Shown: positions 5,491 to 7,151 of the stretch, piece after piece
How the letters are laid out: each line of letters begins with the position of its first letter
Numbering within the stretch: the stretch's first letter is position 1
Assembly: GCA_019246575.1 (NCBI GenBank)
Contig: JAFAQG010000891.1
Span: forward strand, 1 to 7,151
DNA length: 7,151 nt
Reading direction: 5' to 3'
Source of the DNA: Acidobacteriaceae bacterium
GTDB lineage: Bacteria; Acidobacteriota; Terriglobia; Bryobacterales; Bryobacteraceae
Made by a program: the position numbers and the translations under genes
The notes under the pieces: model-generated
Database searches by the model: none
What the model was told of the DNA's origin: nothing
Seen by the model: only the letters and a program-made list of their open reading frames with translations

Positions 5491-6206
5491 GCTGTTATTT
5501 ACATCCGGAGGCGGCGACCGCCGCGTATTGCAGGTCGTGTGGACGACCGCTTTGTGCCGTGTGTGAGCGCCTCGCCGAAGGGTCCGTTTTTTGCCCGGAA
5601 CACGCTCCCGCAGCGGCCCATGCGGGCGCGTATGCTGCTGCGGGCGGACCCATGCCCGGCGTCGCGGATCCTCCTCTTCAATCACCCGTATCGGGGATAC
5701 CGCGCCCCGAGACCTCGCCTGGTCTCGCCTTTGTGCTTGGACTTATCCCGGGCGTAGGCGCAATCTACAACGGCCAATATCTCAAGGGCCTCCTGCACGC
5801 GCTGATGTTCGGCTTATTGATCAGCCTCGCCAACAGTACGGGCGGAACAGCAGGTCAGCCACTGCTCACCATCATGGCTATCGCGTTCTTCTGCTATATG
5901 CCGTTCGAGGCGTACCACACTGCAAGGAAACGTCAACTCGGAACGCCTGTCGATGAATGGTCCAGCCTCGTTCCTCCCGATACGCTCGGCGGCCGTCTCC
6001 CGGTGGGACCCATTGTTCTCATCGCCATCGGAATCCTTTTTCTACTCGACTCTCTGGACGTGCTCCAGCTACGTCAAGTAGGCCGCTACTGGCCGGTTCT
6101 CTTGATCGTGATCGGCGTCTGGATGCTGTATGCGCGCCTCAACGCGCCCGGTCCGGGTGAAGCCACCCGCGATCGTGAAGAACGCATGGGGGTGGGTCGT
6201 GAATAG
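5487..6206 (+). CDS. B-box zinc finger membrane protein with TM2-like and LiaF/DUF5668-like modules
   Basis: This 239-aa membrane protein of unknown role joins three parts. Residues 3-39 form a B-box-type zinc finger with eight regularly placed ligands: C3, H6, C15, C18, C23, C26, C36, H39. An Ala/Pro/Gly-rich linker (40-77) follows. A membrane pair at about 79-140 starts with LGLIPGVGAIYNGQYLKG, similar to the G..PG.G..Y.G...KG signature of TM2-like domains. The last part (173-218) is a two-helix module, GPIVLIAIGILFLLDSLDVL then RYWPVLLIVIGVWML, like the LiaF/DUF5668 membrane domain and repeated in the next two genes. The ATG at 5487 overlaps the anti-sigma stop by 4 nt and has a good Shine-Dalgarno sequence AGAGAGGT (5471-5478) at 8 nt. 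Its place suggests it senses or modulates the sigma/anti-sigma pair, or is a target of it. This is inference. Confidence 0.87.
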   Translation: MSCYLHPEAATAAYCRSCGRPLCAVCERLAEGSVFCPEHAPAAAHAGAYAAAGGPMPGVADPPLQSPVSGIPRPETSPGLAFVLGLIPGVGAIYNGQYLKGLLHALMFGLLISLANSTGGTAGQPLLTIMAIAFFCYMPFEAYHTARKRQLGTPVDEWSSLVPPDTLGGRLPVGPIVLIAIGILFLLDSLDVLQLRQVGRYWPVLLIVIGVWMLYARLNAPGPGEATRDREERMGVGRE

Positions 6207-6447
6207 TAGACGCGCTCTCATCGTCCGGGCTGTCCGTGGGCCTATCATGCTCATCGCGATCGGAACGCTTTTCGCACTTCACCAGTCCGGCGTCATCCCC
6301 GTGGAACGTACCTGGCCGCTGCTGCTCATCATCCTCGGCCTCCTCATCCTGCTGGAGCGGATGGTCACGCCCAAAGCTCCGTATCCTGAACCCCCTTACG
6401 GTCAGCCTCCCTATAGCCAGCCATCGGCGGGAGGACCGGCGCAATGA
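6199..6447 (+). CDS. Small two-helix membrane protein, LiaF/DUF5668-like
   Basis: This 82-aa membrane protein consists almost only of the two-helix module: RGPIMLIAIGTLFALHQSG (residues 13-31) and TWPLLLIILGLLILLERM (38-55). A Pro/Tyr-rich soluble tail, YPEPPYGQPPYSQP (62-75), follows. The GTG at 6199 is preferred over the in-frame ATG at 6130. It gives the short basic N-terminus (NSRRALIVRAVRGP) that matches the next gene (RPRASVVGP), and it overlaps the previous gene by only 8 nt. A G-rich stretch at 6188-6196 could serve as ribosome binding site but is closer than usual. The ATG at 6130 would give 105 aa with 23 residues read from inside the upstream gene. LiaF proteins are negative regulators in Gram-positive envelope stress systems, but here only the membrane half is present, so the function is unassigned. 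Confidence 0.8.
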   Translation: MNSRRALIVRAVRGPIMLIAIGTLFALHQSGVIPVERTWPLLLIILGLLILLERMVTPKAPYPEPPYGQPPYSQPSAGGPAQ

Positions 6448-7151
6448 GACCCCGCGCATCCGTCGTCGGACCGCTGATCCTGATCGGCATCGGGCTGTTG
6501 TTCCTCATCCATACACTCGCGCCCGAGTTTCACATTTTCGATCTCTTCGCTCAATACTGGCCGTATTTCCTCATCCTGTGGGGCGCAGCCCAACTTCTCG
6601 AAATCTTTGTCCGCGCCGCGCGTGGGGCTCCCATTTCGCCAGCCTATGTATCCGGCGGACTGTGGTTCATTGTGTTGCTGTTCTGCATCCTCGGAATGAT
6701 CTCATTCCACATCCATCACGCGAGTCCGTGGTGGGAGCACCTCAACTGGCAACGAGGTGTGCAGTTCATGGGTGAGGAACATGACTATGCAATCGACCCC
6801 ATCCGCAAACCGCTATTGAAAGCACCTCACATCGTCATCGAAAATTTCGCGGGCGATGCGAGAATCGCCGGCGCGGACGCCTCCGACCTGGTAGTGAACG
6901 GCCGCAAGGCGATCCGGGCCATCGATCCCGGAGATGCCGATCGCGTAAACAAGCAGACCCCGGTCCAGGTTTTGGTCCAAGGCGACCGGGTACTCATCCG
7001 CTGCAATCAGGACAAGGCGGGTATGCGCACACCGATTGCAACAAACCTTGATCTTTCTGTCCCCAAAGACGCGAGTATCGAAGCGAACGGCAGACACGGA
7101 GAATTCGACATTTCGTCTATCTCAGGCAACTGCATCCTCAGAACCGAACAC
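6444..7151 (+). CDS. LiaF-like membrane protein with DUF4097-like C-terminal domain, cut by right edge
   Basis: The frame stays open from the ATG at 6444 to the right edge (236 codons seen; C-terminus missing). The N-terminus repeats the two-helix module: VGPLILIGIGLLFLIHTL (residues 8-25) and YWPYFLILWGAAQLLEIFV (38-56). A third hydrophobic segment GGLWFIVLLFCILGMISF lies at 71-88. From about 128 a soluble beta-rich part begins, with IVIENFAGDARIAGADASDL, then VQVLVQGDRVLIRC, LDLSVPKDASIEANGRHGEF and DISSISGNCIL. The recurring '.N..GD..I.G.' and 'L.L.VPK...I' patterns are those of DUF4097-type putative adhesin/beta-solenoid domains, also found at the C-terminus of LiaF-like proteins. The start overlaps the previous stop by 4 nt (ATGA) and has GGGAGGA (6428-6434) 9 nt upstream. 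With three helices the beta domain would lie on the side opposite the N-terminus, probably outside the cytoplasm. Confidence 0.87.
   Translation, partial: MRPRASVVGPLILIGIGLLFLIHTLAPEFHIFDLFAQYWPYFLILWGAAQLLEIFVRAARGAPISPAYVSGGLWFIVLLFCILGMISFHIHHASPWWEHLNWQRGVQFMGEEHDYAIDPIRKPLLKAPHIVIENFAGDARIAGADASDLVVNGRKAIRAIDPGDADRVNKQTPVQVLVQGDRVLIRCNQDKAGMRTPIATNLDLSVPKDASIEANGRHGEFDISSISGNCILRTEH

Noticed and set aside
4777..5685. A 302-codon minus-strand frame
   Set aside because: It is antisense to the anti-sigma gene and the B-box gene, both of which carry exact zinc-ligand patterns and proper start/stop overlaps.

Overview
The window looks like a chromosomal segment from a moderately GC-rich Gram-negative bacterium, most likely an acidobacterium (Bryobacter/Solibacter-like). 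This assignment is an inference. It rests on remembered resemblance of the ECF sigma factor, its B-box/LiaF-type membrane partners and a 'STGPRT...NA.KHG' protein to sets common in that phylum; no search was run. No rRNA, tRNA, IS element or CRISPR array was seen.

Left part (1-1932, minus strand): two housekeeping regulators in the same direction. The N-terminal 378 codons of the primary sigma factor RpoD run off the left edge. Upstream of it, across a 354-base gap, is nrdR, the zinc-ribbon/ATP-cone repressor of ribonucleotide reductase genes. The gap contains a consensus-like sigma-70 promoter for rpoD and a leader of about 190 nt. This RpoD begins at a GTG with an in-frame stop directly in front of it, so it has no room for the usual region 1.1.

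Middle (1933-4014, plus strand): a compact type II toxin-antitoxin pair (Phd/YefM-like antitoxin and PIN-domain toxin, overlapping by 11 nt) starts divergently from nrdR. After a gene-free gap of about 250 bases comes a 353-aa protein of unknown function. Its N-terminus carries a motif known from repeated paralogues in acidobacteria and planctomycetes.

Right part (4015-7151, plus strand): an array of eight 7-bp CTTCCTG-type repeats ends directly at a possible ECF-type promoter. This leads into a tightly packed five-gene operon: ECF sigma factor, zf-HC2 anti-sigma factor, B-box zinc finger/multi-TM protein, small two-helix membrane protein, and a membrane protein with a DUF4097-like outer domain that is cut by the right edge. 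The gaps between genes are +7, -4, -8 and -4 nt. The last three genes each carry the same two-helix LiaF/DUF5668-like module, so one membrane unit recurs three times in different architectures. The most economical reading is a cell-envelope stress module: the anti-sigma factor holds the sigma factor at the membrane, and the LiaF-like proteins sense or adjust membrane state. The operon is the most interesting part of the window, but its function is inferred from domains only.
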